From Halobacillus litoralis (GTDB lineage: Bacteria > Bacillota > Bacilli > Bacillales > Halobacillaceae), in NCBI RefSeq assembly GCF_020524025.1, contig NZ_JAIVKN010000002.1, forward strand, positions 496,001 through 560,000: a stretch of 64,000 bases of DNA, given 5' to 3'. The position numbers were made by a program, and so were the translations under genes. The notes beneath the pieces are model-generated. The model was not told the DNA's origin, did no database searches, and was given only the letters and a program-made list of their open reading frames with translations. Positions 53,239 to 61,850 of the stretch are shown here, piece by piece (positions within the stretch are counted from its first letter, which is position 1; each line of letters begins with the position of its first letter).

Positions 53239-53859
53239 TTATTGAAGGTTATTTCCAAACTGGGAAACAATTAAGTCCAACTTTTTAATTTTAGGTAGGT
53301 CATACCCTGGGAAGCGTTCGTCAAAATGATTAAATACCGGCTCTAATGCTTCTTCCTGTAACAATTCTTCATACGTTTTGAACGTATGCTGGTATTGTTC
53401 GATATACCGCTTCATTTTCTTATCAAACCCTGACAAATGGTAAGTAGAAGAGAAATCAAACGCTTTTACGATATCGCCATCGTACGTCGGGAAACTCGGA
53501 TTTACCGTATGCAGCATCGATGTAGCCAGCGGGAACTGCATCGTTGGATTCCCTTTATGGTTCTTTATTTCGTAAAGACTCTTCGTGATTTGAACGATAT
53601 TCGGTCGATCATATCCCCTTTGTTCCTCCATAAGTTTGAAGTAATATTCTTCAAACTCCTTTGTCAAACTTGGGTTGTCGAGACGAAAGAAGTGGCGGAA
53701 AATGAACTGATAGAGCGTATCATCAGGAACATAGGTGTCTTGAAAGACGGTATGAAGGTATAGATACACGTCCAATTTTTCCAGTGGAATCCGGTTCACC
53801 ACTTTTTCATAGTCTTCCAATAATAAATCTTTCAAGTCATTCGCCGTTCTGTACTTCAT
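53239..53859 (-). CDS. Conserved hypothetical protein, 206 aa
   Basis: A soluble, mainly helical protein. The stretch ATSMLHTVNPSFPTYDGDIVKAF (about 117-139) has the pattern S-x2-LH-x3-P-x-P-x-YD-x2-V that I associate with a helical domain of uncharacterised proteins, sometimes near defence or DNA-related genes, but no function is established. The start is the ATG at 53857-53859 with GAGGTGATT; a TTG codon precedes it. Single gene with own terminator. Confidence 0.68.
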   Translation of the reverse strand: MKYRTANDLKDLLLEDYEKVVNRIPLEKLDVYLYLHTVFQDTYVPDDTLYQFIFRHFFRLDNPSLTKEFEEYYFKLMEEQRGYDRPNIVQITKSLYEIKNHKGNPTMQFPLATSMLHTVNPSFPTYDGDIVKAFDFSSTYHLSGFDKKMKRYIEQYQHTFKTYEELLQEEALEPVFNHFDERFPGYDLPKIKKLDLIVSQFGNNLQ

Positions 53860-54107
53860 CAATAATCACCTCAATTCGCTTATTCCACACATCTCAAACC
53901 AGGAAACTACTATTTGTAAAGATTGTATGAATATTTCTACTTCTATTTTACATAAGAGAATTGCATTTTCCAAAGGATTTCAGATATATGGTCAAATGAA
54001 TATTAAATGAGGCGTCTTAGTTACACATATATTCAGGGTTTTATACTATATAAAGCAGGTCTCTTGGATCGCACTAATGGTTCTATTTCTATGTGCACCC
54101 TCATAAG

Positions 54108-54135
54108 AAAAAGCCGCTTAAGTCAGCGGCTTTTT
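54108..54135 (-). terminator. Terminator of the acidic lipoprotein gene
   Basis: AAAAAGCCGCT / AGCGGCTTTTT hairpin with a 6-base loop. Confidence 0.85.
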
Positions 54136-54136
54136 C

Positions 54137-54451
54137 TTATTCGTTATTTTCCTCATCTTCTGCAGCATCGTCATCAGTCATACCATCTTGTGAGTCATCT
54201 GTGTTTCCGTCTGTTTTATCTTCTTGTTCCTTATCTTCCATCTCTTTATTTTCTTCATTTGTACCTTCATCCATATCCTCTTCCATGTCCTCATCCATGT
54301 CTTCTTCCATGTTTCCTTCATCATTGTTCTCTTCTTCCATATTTTCTTCCGTGTTGTTCTCTTCTTCTGTCGGTTCTTCCTCTGAGGCACAGGCACCAAG
54401 TAAAGAAATAGCGAAAAGGACGGCCAATAATTTAAGTGACAAATTCTTCAT
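54137..54451 (-). CDS. Extremely acidic low-complexity lipoprotein, 104 aa
   Basis: Signal peptide MKNLSLKLLAVLFAISLLGAC with lipobox LGAC, then about 84 residues composed almost wholly of Glu, Asp, Asn and Met in irregular repeats (for example MEEDMDEDMEEDMDEG). It has no globular domain; probably an unstructured surface polyanion binding water, cations or metal ions (inference). The start is the ATG at 54449-54451 with AAAGGAGGAAG. The repeat region is prone to slippage, so length may vary between strains. Confidence 0.78.
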   Translation of the reverse strand: MKNLSLKLLAVLFAISLLGACASEEEPTEEENNTEENMEEENNDEGNMEEDMDEDMEEDMDEGTNEENKEMEDKEQEDKTDGNTDDSQDGMTDDDAAEDEENNE

Positions 54452-54662
54452 TCTTCTTCCTCCTTTTATTGGTGATTCGAACACTAGTATGTCCATGTAC
54501 TGGAAAATCATCCACTAAAAAAAGGGACTGAAAATAAAAAGTTTGTTACACGCTGGCGTTGAATTTTCATAAGAAAGGAAACTAGTTATATAGTTATTAT
54601 CTGGATGGATGCACGGGGATCTTATATGAAAGTAACGTACAGTTTTTTCACAAAGCCCACAA

Positions 54663-54696
54663 TAAAAAAAGACCCGGAAGTTTCCGGATCTCTTTT
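54663..54696 (-). terminator. Terminator of fabZ
   Basis: Minus strand AGATCCGGAA / TTCCGGGTCT hairpin followed by T7. Confidence 0.85.
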
Positions 54697-54700
54697 CCTC

Positions 54701-55123
54701 TTATTTTAGGGCGAACATGATTTCTGCTTCACAGGCTACTTCCCCGTCTACAGATGCTGTTGCCTTCCCTTTCCCAATAGGTCCTTTCAAACGAACGATC
54801 TCCACCTCTAACTTAAGGCGGTCACCCGGCTTCACTTGACGTTTGAAGCGGCATTTATCAATACCAGTGAAGAAAGCTAATTTGCCTTGATTTTCTTCTT
54901 TTTTCAACATCGCGACCGCTCCCATTTGAGCGAGTGCTTCTGTAATCAAGACACCTGGCATTACAGGGTAATCTGGAAAGTGACCCTGGAAGAAAGGTTC
55001 ATTTACTGTAACATTTTTGTATCCTACTGCCCGCTCGCCTTCGACCAATTCCTCTACCTGATCAATCAGTAAAAAAGGGTAACGGTGAGGGATAATTTCT
55101 TTAATCTGCTGGATGTCTAACAT
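54701..55123 (-). CDS. fabZ: 3-hydroxyacyl-ACP dehydratase
   Basis: Dehydrates beta-hydroxyacyl-ACP in fatty-acid elongation. It is a 140-aa hot-dog fold with [12 protein letters not shown] (about 9-20), the catalytic His in [25 protein letters not shown] (about 44-68) and its Glu in the same stretch. Length and motifs match FabZ from other bacilli, where it also lies near the flagellar flhOP and mbl genes. ATG follows GAAAGGAGC. Confidence 0.95.
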   Translation of the reverse strand: MLDIQQIKEIIPHRYPFLLIDQVEELVEGERAVGYKNVTVNEPFFQGHFPDYPVMPGVLITEALAQMGAVAMLKKEENQGKLAFFTGIDKCRFKRQVKPGDRLKLEVEIVRLKGPIGKGKATASVDGEVACEAEIMFALK

Positions 55124-55275
55124 TTGTAAGCTCCTTTCAAACTATATGTACTCCTCCTATTATAATGGCTGGGTCCCTTAGGGACAAAGTTTTTCCCATT
55201 TTAGATAGACTGCCCTAATAAATCAAAGAAATCCTCCACGAAAATGATCGTAGAGGATTGTGAAGATATAGGATG

Positions 55276-56355
55276 TTAATTTACTTTAACCATAGACTCT
55301 GAAGACAGCGTCTGTTCGGAGCTCCCAGCTGTCTGAGTATGCCTCATTTCCCTCACTGGGCTCGAAGGACTTAACCAGAAGGTGTACCATGACCCTTCCT
55401 TAACAATTGGATCCAGATCAAACAGATCGTATCGACATTGTTTGGATATATCCGTTAATTCTTTCTTGTCAGGCAGGGCAAATAGATTAGAGTGGGCGAT
55501 AAAGAAACTGTTAAACGCTGATGAAAAGGCTTCTCCCTGCTCCGTTTCATCAATAGGTGTGATGACAGAAATGAGACCATTCGGTTGTACATATTGATGA
55601 AGGTGACTAAGCAGCTGATGACGGTCTTCTGGGTGGATGTAGTGAAAGATATTGTGCAGAAGGACGACATCCACTTTTTCCCCGTCGCTGGGTTTCCAGC
55701 TATTGATATCACCAACTTGGAAATGGATATTAGGAAAGTCTTCAGACAAAGCCCTTGCCCGGTCCACAACCTTCTGATTAATGTCCACTCCAATCATCTC
55801 GACATCCGGAAATTCAGCCGCTAACTTCCGTAAATATCCCCCATGTCCACAACCAAGGTCGACTACGGACTGTACTTTCTTATCTCTGATCATCTTTTTA
55901 ATCTTCTTAATAGCAAAGTGTTCCAGCAGCGCTGAAGTTTCAGCCACAATCCCTCCGTGGCGTTCATGATCAAACTCTGCACGTTCTTGAGACTTCATGA
56001 TTGAAGGATATTTCAACATAGTCGGGATGTGCAGCTCCATCATCTCTTTTAATAATGCTTTGACTCCCGCGGATTGATCTTCCCCCATCAAACTTCCACA
56101 CCTTTTTTTAGATGTACGATACCTTTGATTGGGCCTCTTCTTTAGATGTTTAACCGCCACCCCTACTTTGACCCATGAAGCCAGAAGGTCATATGGATAA
56201 CCCGTCTTTTCACTAATCGTTTCAATCGTGCGGGCGGTTTTAAATTCATCAAACAATTTAAGCTCAGAACCTACATAAGCATGCCAGATTGGCAGAAACG
56301 ATTCGTTTTTCTTCATCCATTTTCTGGCCTGCATGGCTGTAACCCATTCATTCAT
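55276..56355 (-). CDS. SAM-dependent methyltransferase
   Basis: A 359-aa class I methyltransferase. An N-terminal helical/winged-helix part (about 1-120) is like that of O-methyltransferases acting on natural products. The SAM-binding motif is VVDLGCGHGGYLRKLA (about 166-181), with an acidic loop GVDINQ (about 192-197) and the motif VVLLHNIFHYI (about 228-238). I start at the ATG at 56353-56355 behind AAGGGAG; it begins 19 bp after the monooxygenase stop, so they form one operon. Substrate unknown. Confidence 0.82.
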   Translation of the reverse strand: MNEWVTAMQARKWMKKNESFLPIWHAYVGSELKLFDEFKTARTIETISEKTGYPYDLLASWVKVGVAVKHLKKRPNQRYRTSKKRCGSLMGEDQSAGVKALLKEMMELHIPTMLKYPSIMKSQERAEFDHERHGGIVAETSALLEHFAIKKIKKMIRDKKVQSVVDLGCGHGGYLRKLAAEFPDVEMIGVDINQKVVDRARALSEDFPNIHFQVGDINSWKPSDGEKVDVVLLHNIFHYIHPEDRHQLLSHLHQYVQPNGLISVITPIDETEQGEAFSSAFNSFFIAHSNLFALPDKKELTDISKQCRYDLFDLDPIVKEGSWYTFWLSPSSPVREMRHTQTAGSSEQTLSSESMVKVN

Positions 56356-56374
56356 ATGAATCTCCCTTTCCTGC

Positions 56375-57682
56375 TCATTTCCAAGGATAATCTTCCGCTT
56401 CAGAGAAAAGGTATTGATGCTGTTTTTGATCGGATACCTTTTTACGTCTCGGCGGCAGCATACTTCCTTGAATTGCTCGATCAATTAAAGTGAAATCCCA
56501 TTTCCCAAGCCCTGATATATTAAGCATTTGCTTCACATGCAGGTAATCATCGTCGTAAATTCTTTGAACAGCACGCATTCGAAACTGCCGCCACCACTCA
56601 TATTGGAAGGAATAAACGAGAGCCGATAAATGACTTAGCGTAAGTAAAAATTCGACCCTTGGTCTCCTGACATCTTCATAATAATGAAGGTATTGATCAT
56701 AGGGGCGGTTTTCCTCTTTACACCAGGCCAGCAGTTCACCGAGTACATCTGCATCCTGAATGGCAAGGTTCATTCCTTCGCCGGCCATTGGATGCACTGT
56801 ATGGGCAGCATCTCCAATAATGGCTAAATTTCCTGAGTAATAGCGATCCACATGGTACGTATATGGAATCATCAACTGGACGGTTTTCCAATCCTTGATA
56901 CTCCTGACCCCTTCAGAAAGTTCAGGTTCAAGTTCACTATACGCCTGATAAAGATGTTCAAGACCCTTCTCTTGAATTCTTTTATACTCTCCGGCTTTAA
57001 TAAGAAAAACTGTCCTGACTTCATTATCTGGGAGAGGGAATAAACCGAGAAAGCAGCTGGATGTTGTAATGACTTTTCCTTTTGTAAACGTTTCGGGCCG
57101 GGGAATTGTAACAGTAAGAAAGTGATGATTGTAGTCTTTACGGTTTACTTTTACATTCATAGCATCACGTGTAGGCGAGCTTCTTCCTTCTGCTCCTATG
57201 TACACGTCGGCCTGTATATAAGAAATATCTTTCTTATTCTTCACCTTCGCCATGCCGTTTTCAAAACCTAAGAATCTCGTCGCTGGAAGGTAATGAAAAA
57301 ACTCTCCATATGATTTGGCCCTGCTTCTAAGAATCTCCTTTGTTTTTTCATGCGGGACCATGAGAGCATGATCATACACACTGGCCACACGCCCGTAATC
57401 CAATTCTGTAAGGTTCACTTCCTCCGGCGGTGATCCAGGGTTACGATGAACCTCCTGAAAACGCAGCTGATCGAGTACATGACCGTTTGCTTCCACCTCA
57501 TCCAGAACTCCCAGCCTTTCCAAAATAGCCAGAGTCTTAGGCTGAAGAAGCTCCCCTTTATAAATGGGGGATTCTCTCTTTAACTGTTCCGCGAGAACCA
57601 CGTGGACACCACGGCTGGCAAGCTTTGCGGCCAGAGCCAGTCCACCCACGCCGCCTCCGGCAATAAACACATCCGTCTGCAA
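56375..57682 (-). CDS. FAD-dependent monooxygenase (UbiH/PHBH-like)
   Basis: Aromatic or quinone-type hydroxylase of 435 aa. Three FAD/NADPH motifs are seen: GGGVGGLALAAKLASRG (about 9-25), a DG-like YIGAEGRSSPTRDAM (about 163-177), and NLAIIGDAAHTVHPMAGEGMNLAIQDA (about 277-303). There is no membrane segment. I choose TTG at 57680-57682 because GGGAGG is correctly spaced; the GTG three codons upstream is inside that site. The pair with a methyltransferase suggests hydroxylation followed by methylation of one compound (inference). Confidence 0.85.
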   Translation of the reverse strand: MQTDVFIAGGGVGGLALAAKLASRGVHVVLAEQLKRESPIYKGELLQPKTLAILERLGVLDEVEANGHVLDQLRFQEVHRNPGSPPEEVNLTELDYGRVASVYDHALMVPHEKTKEILRSRAKSYGEFFHYLPATRFLGFENGMAKVKNKKDISYIQADVYIGAEGRSSPTRDAMNVKVNRKDYNHHFLTVTIPRPETFTKGKVITTSSCFLGLFPLPDNEVRTVFLIKAGEYKRIQEKGLEHLYQAYSELEPELSEGVRSIKDWKTVQLMIPYTYHVDRYYSGNLAIIGDAAHTVHPMAGEGMNLAIQDADVLGELLAWCKEENRPYDQYLHYYEDVRRPRVEFLLTLSHLSALVYSFQYEWWRQFRMRAVQRIYDDDYLHVKQMLNISGLGKWDFTLIDRAIQGSMLPPRRKKVSDQKQHQYLFSEAEDYPWK

Positions 57683-57833
57683 GCTCTCCACCTCCCTTAC
57701 TGGACAAAGTCTTTGTATGGTTTTATTTCCCTAATTACTCGTTTAAAAACATTTGGTCGTGTATTAAAGGTGCAGTTCATAAGTCGTTTTAATCCCCCTC
57801 TTACAGAAAGCTTTCCATATACAATTGGGCATT

Positions 57834-57862
57834 AAAAAACACGAGCCGTCAGCTCGTGTTTC
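57834..57862 (-). terminator. Terminator of the EpuA-like gene
   Basis: AAACACGAGC / GCTCGTGTTT with a 5-base loop and T6 on the minus strand. Confidence 0.85.
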
Positions 57863-57907
57863 GCATACAAAGGAAGGAACCACATATAATGTAGTAATTC
57901 CTTTTCT

Positions 57908-58237
57908 TTATGATTCTGTTTTGGTGACAATATTCCAAATGTGTTTCCACGTATCAAGATTCAGTGCATCCGTCGGATTACCGTCTCCGAGGACGCCATA
58001 ACCGACCATCAACCCTATTAATAAGGCGATAGCACTGAAGAGAAGTACGAGGATAATACGAAGCCAGATCGGCAGGATACGACGACGCCCTTTCTTAGAA
58101 ACGTTCTCTTTTCTTTCTGGTTTCTTGGACGACTTATCGTTGTTCACTGATTTCTGCTTTTCACGCGTATTCCCTTTCGCCTTTCCTTCCTGCTCTTTAT
58201 TCAATTTCTTGCCTTTAGATTTAGGATCTGTCGCCAT
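57908..58237 (-). CDS. EpuA-like small membrane protein (often annotated as RNA polymerase beta subunit)
   Basis: A 109-aa protein with a long Lys-rich cytoplasmic tail (about 1-55), then the conserved RRRILPIWLRIILVLLFSAIALLIGLMVGYGVLGDG block (about 50-85), one membrane segment, and an extracellular end. This is the EpuA family; the frequent 'RNA polymerase beta' label is a misannotation and nothing here looks like polymerase. It follows flhP by 20 bp. The start is the ATG at 58235-58237 with AAGGAG 10 bases away. Function unknown. Confidence 0.85.
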   Translation of the reverse strand: MATDPKSKGKKLNKEQEGKAKGNTREKQKSVNNDKSSKKPERKENVSKKGRRRILPIWLRIILVLLFSAIALLIGLMVGYGVLGDGNPTDALNLDTWKHIWNIVTKTES

Positions 58238-58257
58238 GGTCGTCAAACTCCTTACAT

Positions 58258-59082
58258 TTATGATCTCAGCTGGTTCACAAGGCCCATCATCTGATCACCT
58301 GTAGTAATGGATTTAGCATTGAACTGATAGGCTCGCTGCGCCATCATTAATTCTGTCATTTGGTGAGCAGTGTCTACATTCGATTCTTCTAATGTTCCAC
58401 TTTGCATTGTAACATTTTCAGCCTGGACTTCCTCTATCAAATTTGCAGGGTCGCTGCCATTGGGAATGCGGAAACGATTTTCCCCAACAAATGAAAGTAA
58501 GTGAGGACGGGTCGCTTCTATTACATTTAATCGACCTTCAACTACCTGCTGGTCTCCCCGTTCCACAACAACAGCACCATTTTCACGAATTGTGATCTCA
58601 TTGAAATCGTCTTCGAATTCAATGTTCCCGCCATCTTCACCTGCTACCGGGTATCCATTAGCATCTGTCAGCATGACTTGTCCGCCATTTATAGGATTAA
58701 GGTAAAAGTTACCCGCACGCGTGTAGTGAGATTCAATCCCTTCGACTGTAGGAACGTTTAGTTCGAACAAATGGTTTTTGTTCAACAATGCAACGTCCAG
58801 TTCTCTCCCTGTACCTTTCAAACTTCCTTCACTTAAATCGACTTTCGTACTGCCAAGTTTCGCCCCTGCACCTACACGGATTCCAGCCGGGGTAGACCGT
58901 CCGACTTCTAAAGCCTCGTTTGTCTGATTGTCGATCTGCTGAGACAACAAGGATGAAAAATCAGCATTCCGGGTTTTATAACCAGTCGTCTGGCTGTTGG
59001 ACAAGTTGTTTCCTATTAAGTCCATTTTCGTTTGAAGCTGCCCCATCGTTACCGCCGACTGGATCATTGAACGATTCATCAT
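58258..59082 (-). CDS. flhP: Flagellar hook-basal body protein FlhP
   Basis: Rod/hook-type structural protein of the FlgG family, 274 aa. The N-terminal helix with LQTKMDLIGNNLSNSQTTGYKT (about 16-37) is the flagellar rod signature, and the C-terminal SNVDTAHQMTELMMAQRAYQFNAKSITTGDQM (about 234-265) is its coiled partner. Part of the mbl-flhO-flhP group as in B. subtilis, where flhOP encode distal rod proteins. Translation starts 11 bp after flhO ends. ATG follows AAGGGGGC. Confidence 0.93.
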   Translation of the reverse strand: MMNRSMIQSAVTMGQLQTKMDLIGNNLSNSQTTGYKTRNADFSSLLSQQIDNQTNEALEVGRSTPAGIRVGAGAKLGSTKVDLSEGSLKGTGRELDVALLNKNHLFELNVPTVEGIESHYTRAGNFYLNPINGGQVMLTDANGYPVAGEDGGNIEFEDDFNEITIRENGAVVVERGDQQVVEGRLNVIEATRPHLLSFVGENRFRIPNGSDPANLIEEVQAENVTMQSGTLEESNVDTAHQMTELMMAQRAYQFNAKSITTGDQMMGLVNQLRS

Positions 59083-59093
59083 GCATGCCCCCT

Positions 59094-59918
59094 TTACCTC
59101 AATCTCCCTATTTCAGTCACTGCCTTCTGCATACTTTGATCGTATGCTTTTAATACTCGCTGGTTCATTTCAAATGACCGGTATGTATTCATCATTTCCG
59201 TCATCGTTCTATTCACATCGACGTTTGAATCCTCTAAGTAATTTTGACGGATGGTATACTCTATATTTTCATTGTCTCTAGCATTCACCATAGGCTCGGC
59301 ATCCTCTTCAAGAACGAAAGCATCGTTTCCTTCCTTAGAAAGAACTGCTGTATTAGGAGAATAGGAAAGTCCCAGCGCTGTCGTTTGTCCATCGACAGTC
59401 AAGACCCCCTGGGAGGAAACGTTGAAATCCATTCCTTCTGTATTAATCGGGCTGCCAGCTTCATCAAGGACATTATACCCTTGATTGGTTGTTAAAAACC
59501 CTTCATCATCTACAGTGAAATTTCCGTTTCTTGAATATCTAACTTCACCAGACTCATTTTGCACATTAAAAAATACGGCTCCTGCATCGTCGGGGACTGT
59601 CCCCTGCACAAGAGCTAAATCTGTCTGCACACCTGTTTCCTTCATATTCCCTTGAGAGAAATTGGGGATCGATTCCTGCATGTATACACCTGTGTTAAGG
59701 GATCCTACATAGCTTCTAGTAGGTAATTTGGTTCCATTTACAATTGGAAGGGACTTACTTCCCATCTGCTCTACCAACATTTCAGGAAAAGCACGCATCG
59801 TCCCCTGCGCTTCCTTATACCCTGGTGTATAGGCATTTGCCATATTATTTGATAAGGTTTCCTGCATACGCTGATTCGCCATCATTCCTGCAGCAGCTGT
59901 GTAAAATCCTCTTAACAT
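59094..59918 (-). CDS. flhO: Flagellar hook-basal body protein FlhO
   Basis: FlgG-family rod protein, 274 aa. N-terminal MLRGFYTAAAGMMANQRMQETLSNNMANAYTPGYK (about 1-35) and C-terminal DSNVDVNRTMTEMMNTYRSFEMNQRVLKAYDQSM (about 231-264) are characteristic. It is a paralogue of the next gene and of the same length, 33 bp after mbl. ATG follows AAGGAGTG. Confidence 0.94.
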   Translation of the reverse strand: MLRGFYTAAAGMMANQRMQETLSNNMANAYTPGYKEAQGTMRAFPEMLVEQMGSKSLPIVNGTKLPTRSYVGSLNTGVYMQESIPNFSQGNMKETGVQTDLALVQGTVPDDAGAVFFNVQNESGEVRYSRNGNFTVDDEGFLTTNQGYNVLDEAGSPINTEGMDFNVSSQGVLTVDGQTTALGLSYSPNTAVLSKEGNDAFVLEEDAEPMVNARDNENIEYTIRQNYLEDSNVDVNRTMTEMMNTYRSFEMNQRVLKAYDQSMQKAVTEIGRLR

Positions 59919-59951
59919 GGTGTATTCACTCCTTCCCAGACATCTCTGAAA

Positions 59952-60950
59952 TTAAAACTTTGTAGAAATACGTTTGTCGATATTTTCAAGCATAATTCCC
60001 GTTCCCGTAGCTACACAATCCATAGGGGACTCAGCAACAAGAACCGGTACCTTCAACTCTTCAGCAAGCAGTTGATCGATTCCATGTAACAACGCTCCAC
60101 CACCTGTCATAATGACACCACGATCGATGATGTCGGCAGACAATTCCGGCGGCGTCCGTTCCAATACTTGTTTAGCAGCCTGAATAATAACCTGGACAGA
60201 CTCACGCAGGGACTTTTCAATTTCAGTAGAATTCACAGAAATGGTACGTGGCAGTCCCGAAACCATATCACGCCCCCGAATTTCTATTTCCTCATTTCTT
60301 GATCCAGGGAAAACGGTAGCGACACTGATTTTAATATTTTCAGCGGTACGCTCACCAATTAAAAGCTTATATTCTTTCTTAATATATTGGAGAATCTCAT
60401 GATCAAACTTGTCACCGGCCATTTTAATAGAAGAAGCTGTGACGATATCTCCCATAGAAAGCACAGCAACATCGGTCGTACCCCCACCGATATCGACAAC
60501 CATATTACCGCTTGGCTGGAAAATATCCATCCCCGCACCAATCGCAGCAACTTTAGGTTCCTCTTCTAAATATACCTTTTTACCTCCGGACTTCTCAGCC
60601 GCTTCTTTGATTGCTTTTTGCTCCACTTTTGTAATGTTTGTCGGGCAACAGATCAGCATGCGCGGTTTAGATAAGAAACCTCTCACGTTCGTTTTTTGAA
60701 TAAAATGCTTGAGCATGGCTTCTGTAACATCGAAGTCAGCAATGACACCATCTTTCAATGGACGTATAGCTTCAATGTTTCCAGGTGTACGTCCTACCAT
60801 TCTGCGAGCTTCTTCACCGACTTCAAGTACTTTACCTGTATTACGGTCCATGGCAACCACAGACGGTTCATTCAAAACTATTCCTTTACCTTTCACATGG
60901 ATAAGCACGTTAGCTGTACCAAGGTCAATTCCTATATCTCTCGCAAACAT
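59952..60950 (-). CDS. mbl: MreB-like cell-shape actin homologue Mbl
   Basis: Actin-fold ATPase that guides lateral wall synthesis with the elongation complex; 332 aa. Phosphate-1 motif DIGIDLGTANVLIHVKGKG (about 5-23), phosphate-2 MVVDIGGGTTDVAVLS (about 156-171) and adenosine motif GVIMTGGGALLHGI (about 283-296). The spoIIID-mbl-flhO-flhP order identifies it as Mbl rather than MreB. ATG has AGGGAGGA about 11 bases upstream. Confidence 0.95.
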   Translation of the reverse strand: MFARDIGIDLGTANVLIHVKGKGIVLNEPSVVAMDRNTGKVLEVGEEARRMVGRTPGNIEAIRPLKDGVIADFDVTEAMLKHFIQKTNVRGFLSKPRMLICCPTNITKVEQKAIKEAAEKSGGKKVYLEEEPKVAAIGAGMDIFQPSGNMVVDIGGGTTDVAVLSMGDIVTASSIKMAGDKFDHEILQYIKKEYKLLIGERTAENIKISVATVFPGSRNEEIEIRGRDMVSGLPRTISVNSTEIEKSLRESVQVIIQAAKQVLERTPPELSADIIDRGVIMTGGGALLHGIDQLLAEELKVPVLVAESPMDCVATGTGIMLENIDKRISTKF

Positions 60951-61000
60951 GTCCTGTAGATCCTCCCTATTGTAAAAAACGTTATAGCCTCACCAAAAGA

Positions 61001-61027
61001 CATAACGGACCATCGTAATCCGTTATG
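61001..61027 (-). terminator. Stem-loop between spoIIID and mbl
   Basis: CATAACGGA / TCCGTTATG stem with 9-base loop, followed on the minus strand by TCTTTTGG, a weak T-run; probably the end of the spoIIID transcript. Confidence 0.55.
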
Positions 61028-61215
61028 TTAAGAGGCAAGGGCACTCGAACTCTAAACTCAATAACTTATGTTTCCCAATTTTCATCCGTATATTTTCATT
61101 TATAGCATGACACATCTAATTCTATATTCTATCACAAAATTACGACATTCGTCTCATGGGAAATGAAAAAAGTTACCAAGTATTGAGGGAATTTAACAAA
61201 GGGAGGAGGACACCT

Positions 61216-61500
61216 TTATATAAGAGGCTGGACAGGTTGTTGATCATCCAGAAGTTGTGACTTGTACTTTCTTCTTGTCGCTTCTCCACCACGCAAGTGA
61301 CGAATTTCCTTATGGTGGTCAAGGATCTTCTTCACTTCTTTCGCAAGTTCCGGATTCACCTCTGGTAGCCTTTCTGTTAAATCTTTATGCACCGTACTTT
61401 TAGAAACGCCAAACTCTTTGGCGATCACTCTTACCGTTTTTTTCGTTTCAATAATGTGCTCTCCAATCTTGATGGTCCTCTCTTTGATGTAATCATGCAC
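61216..61500 (-). CDS. spoIIID: Sporulation transcription regulator SpoIIID
   Basis: Mother-cell DNA-binding protein that adjusts SigE genes and helps switch on sigK; 94 aa. VHDYIKERTIKIGEHIIETKKTVRVIAKEFGVSKSTVHKDLTERLP is nearly the B. subtilis sequence, with the helix-turn-helix at about 22-42 and the basic C-terminus (RHLRGGEATRRKYK) for minor-groove contact. The start is GTG at 61498-61500 with AGGAGGCGAG, matching the known N-terminus; the longer frame is not used. Confidence 0.95.
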   Translation of the reverse strand: MHDYIKERTIKIGEHIIETKKTVRVIAKEFGVSKSTVHKDLTERLPEVNPELAKEVKKILDHHKEIRHLRGGEATRRKYKSQLLDDQQPVQPLI

Positions 61501-61566
61501 TCCACTCGCCTCCTGTGATTGACTATCCAAGGGGGTGGGCTTAATAGGAAAGCGCTTCTAATAGAA

Positions 61567-61618
61567 CATGTGGGTGGTTTACTCTGGATGTCTTCTCATG
61601 TGGGTTCACCCTGGATGT
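61567..61618. repeat. Two imperfect direct repeats in the spoIIID leader
   Basis: CATGTGGGT...CTCTGGATGT (25 bp) and CATGTGGGT...CCCTGGATGT (22 bp), 5 bp apart. They share both ends and differ by a 3-bp gap and a few bases. Confidence 0.6.
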
Positions 61619-61640
61619 GACCGAGTGCTCGGTTATCCTC

Positions 61641-61669
61641 ATTGTATTAATAAAAGTGCTAAGATATGT
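61641..61669 (-). promoter_or_regulatory. SigE-like promoter of spoIIID
   Basis: Minus strand ACATATCT (61662-61669), 13 bp, AATACAAT (61641-61648), close to the SigE pattern (ATATT and CATACAAT). spoIIID is known to be SigE-dependent. Confidence 0.5.
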
Positions 61670-61819
61670 CATACGATGCATAAGGAACTGTAATTTCTTC
61701 CATACTATGTACATCATTTTTCTAATCTTCACTGAAGTGCACTTACATGCTGTGAAAATATTCGGTTCCTATGGTATGTCTTCACTTATCTATTGTTCAG
61801 TAAATCTGCTTGAACCACA

Positions 61820-61850
61820 AAAAAAATGAGGGCATGGCCCTCATTTTTTA
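61820..61850 (-). terminator. Terminator of spoIIQ
   Basis: AAAAAATGAGGGC / GCCCTCATTTTTT hairpin, 3-base loop. Confidence 0.88.

Larger units (their letters stand above)
61501..61819. other. SpoIIID leader and promoter stretch
   Basis: Holds a SigE-like promoter, a perfect small palindrome (CCGAGTGCTCGG, 61621-61632) and two imperfect direct repeats (61567-61591 and 61597-61618). No gene is seen. Confidence 0.6.

Noticed and set aside
54137-54451. Possible CRISPR-like or tandem-repeat array
   Set aside because: The repetition is codon-level low complexity inside an acidic lipoprotein gene, with no regular repeat-spacer pattern.
57908-58237. DNA-directed RNA polymerase beta subunit
   Set aside because: The usual database label for this family is not supported: only one membrane segment and a basic tail are present, with no polymerase motif.
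61541-61732. Minus-strand 63-aa frame upstream of spoIIID
   Set aside because: It covers the SigE-like promoter and the leader repeats, lacks a ribosome site and has a low-complexity repeated product.
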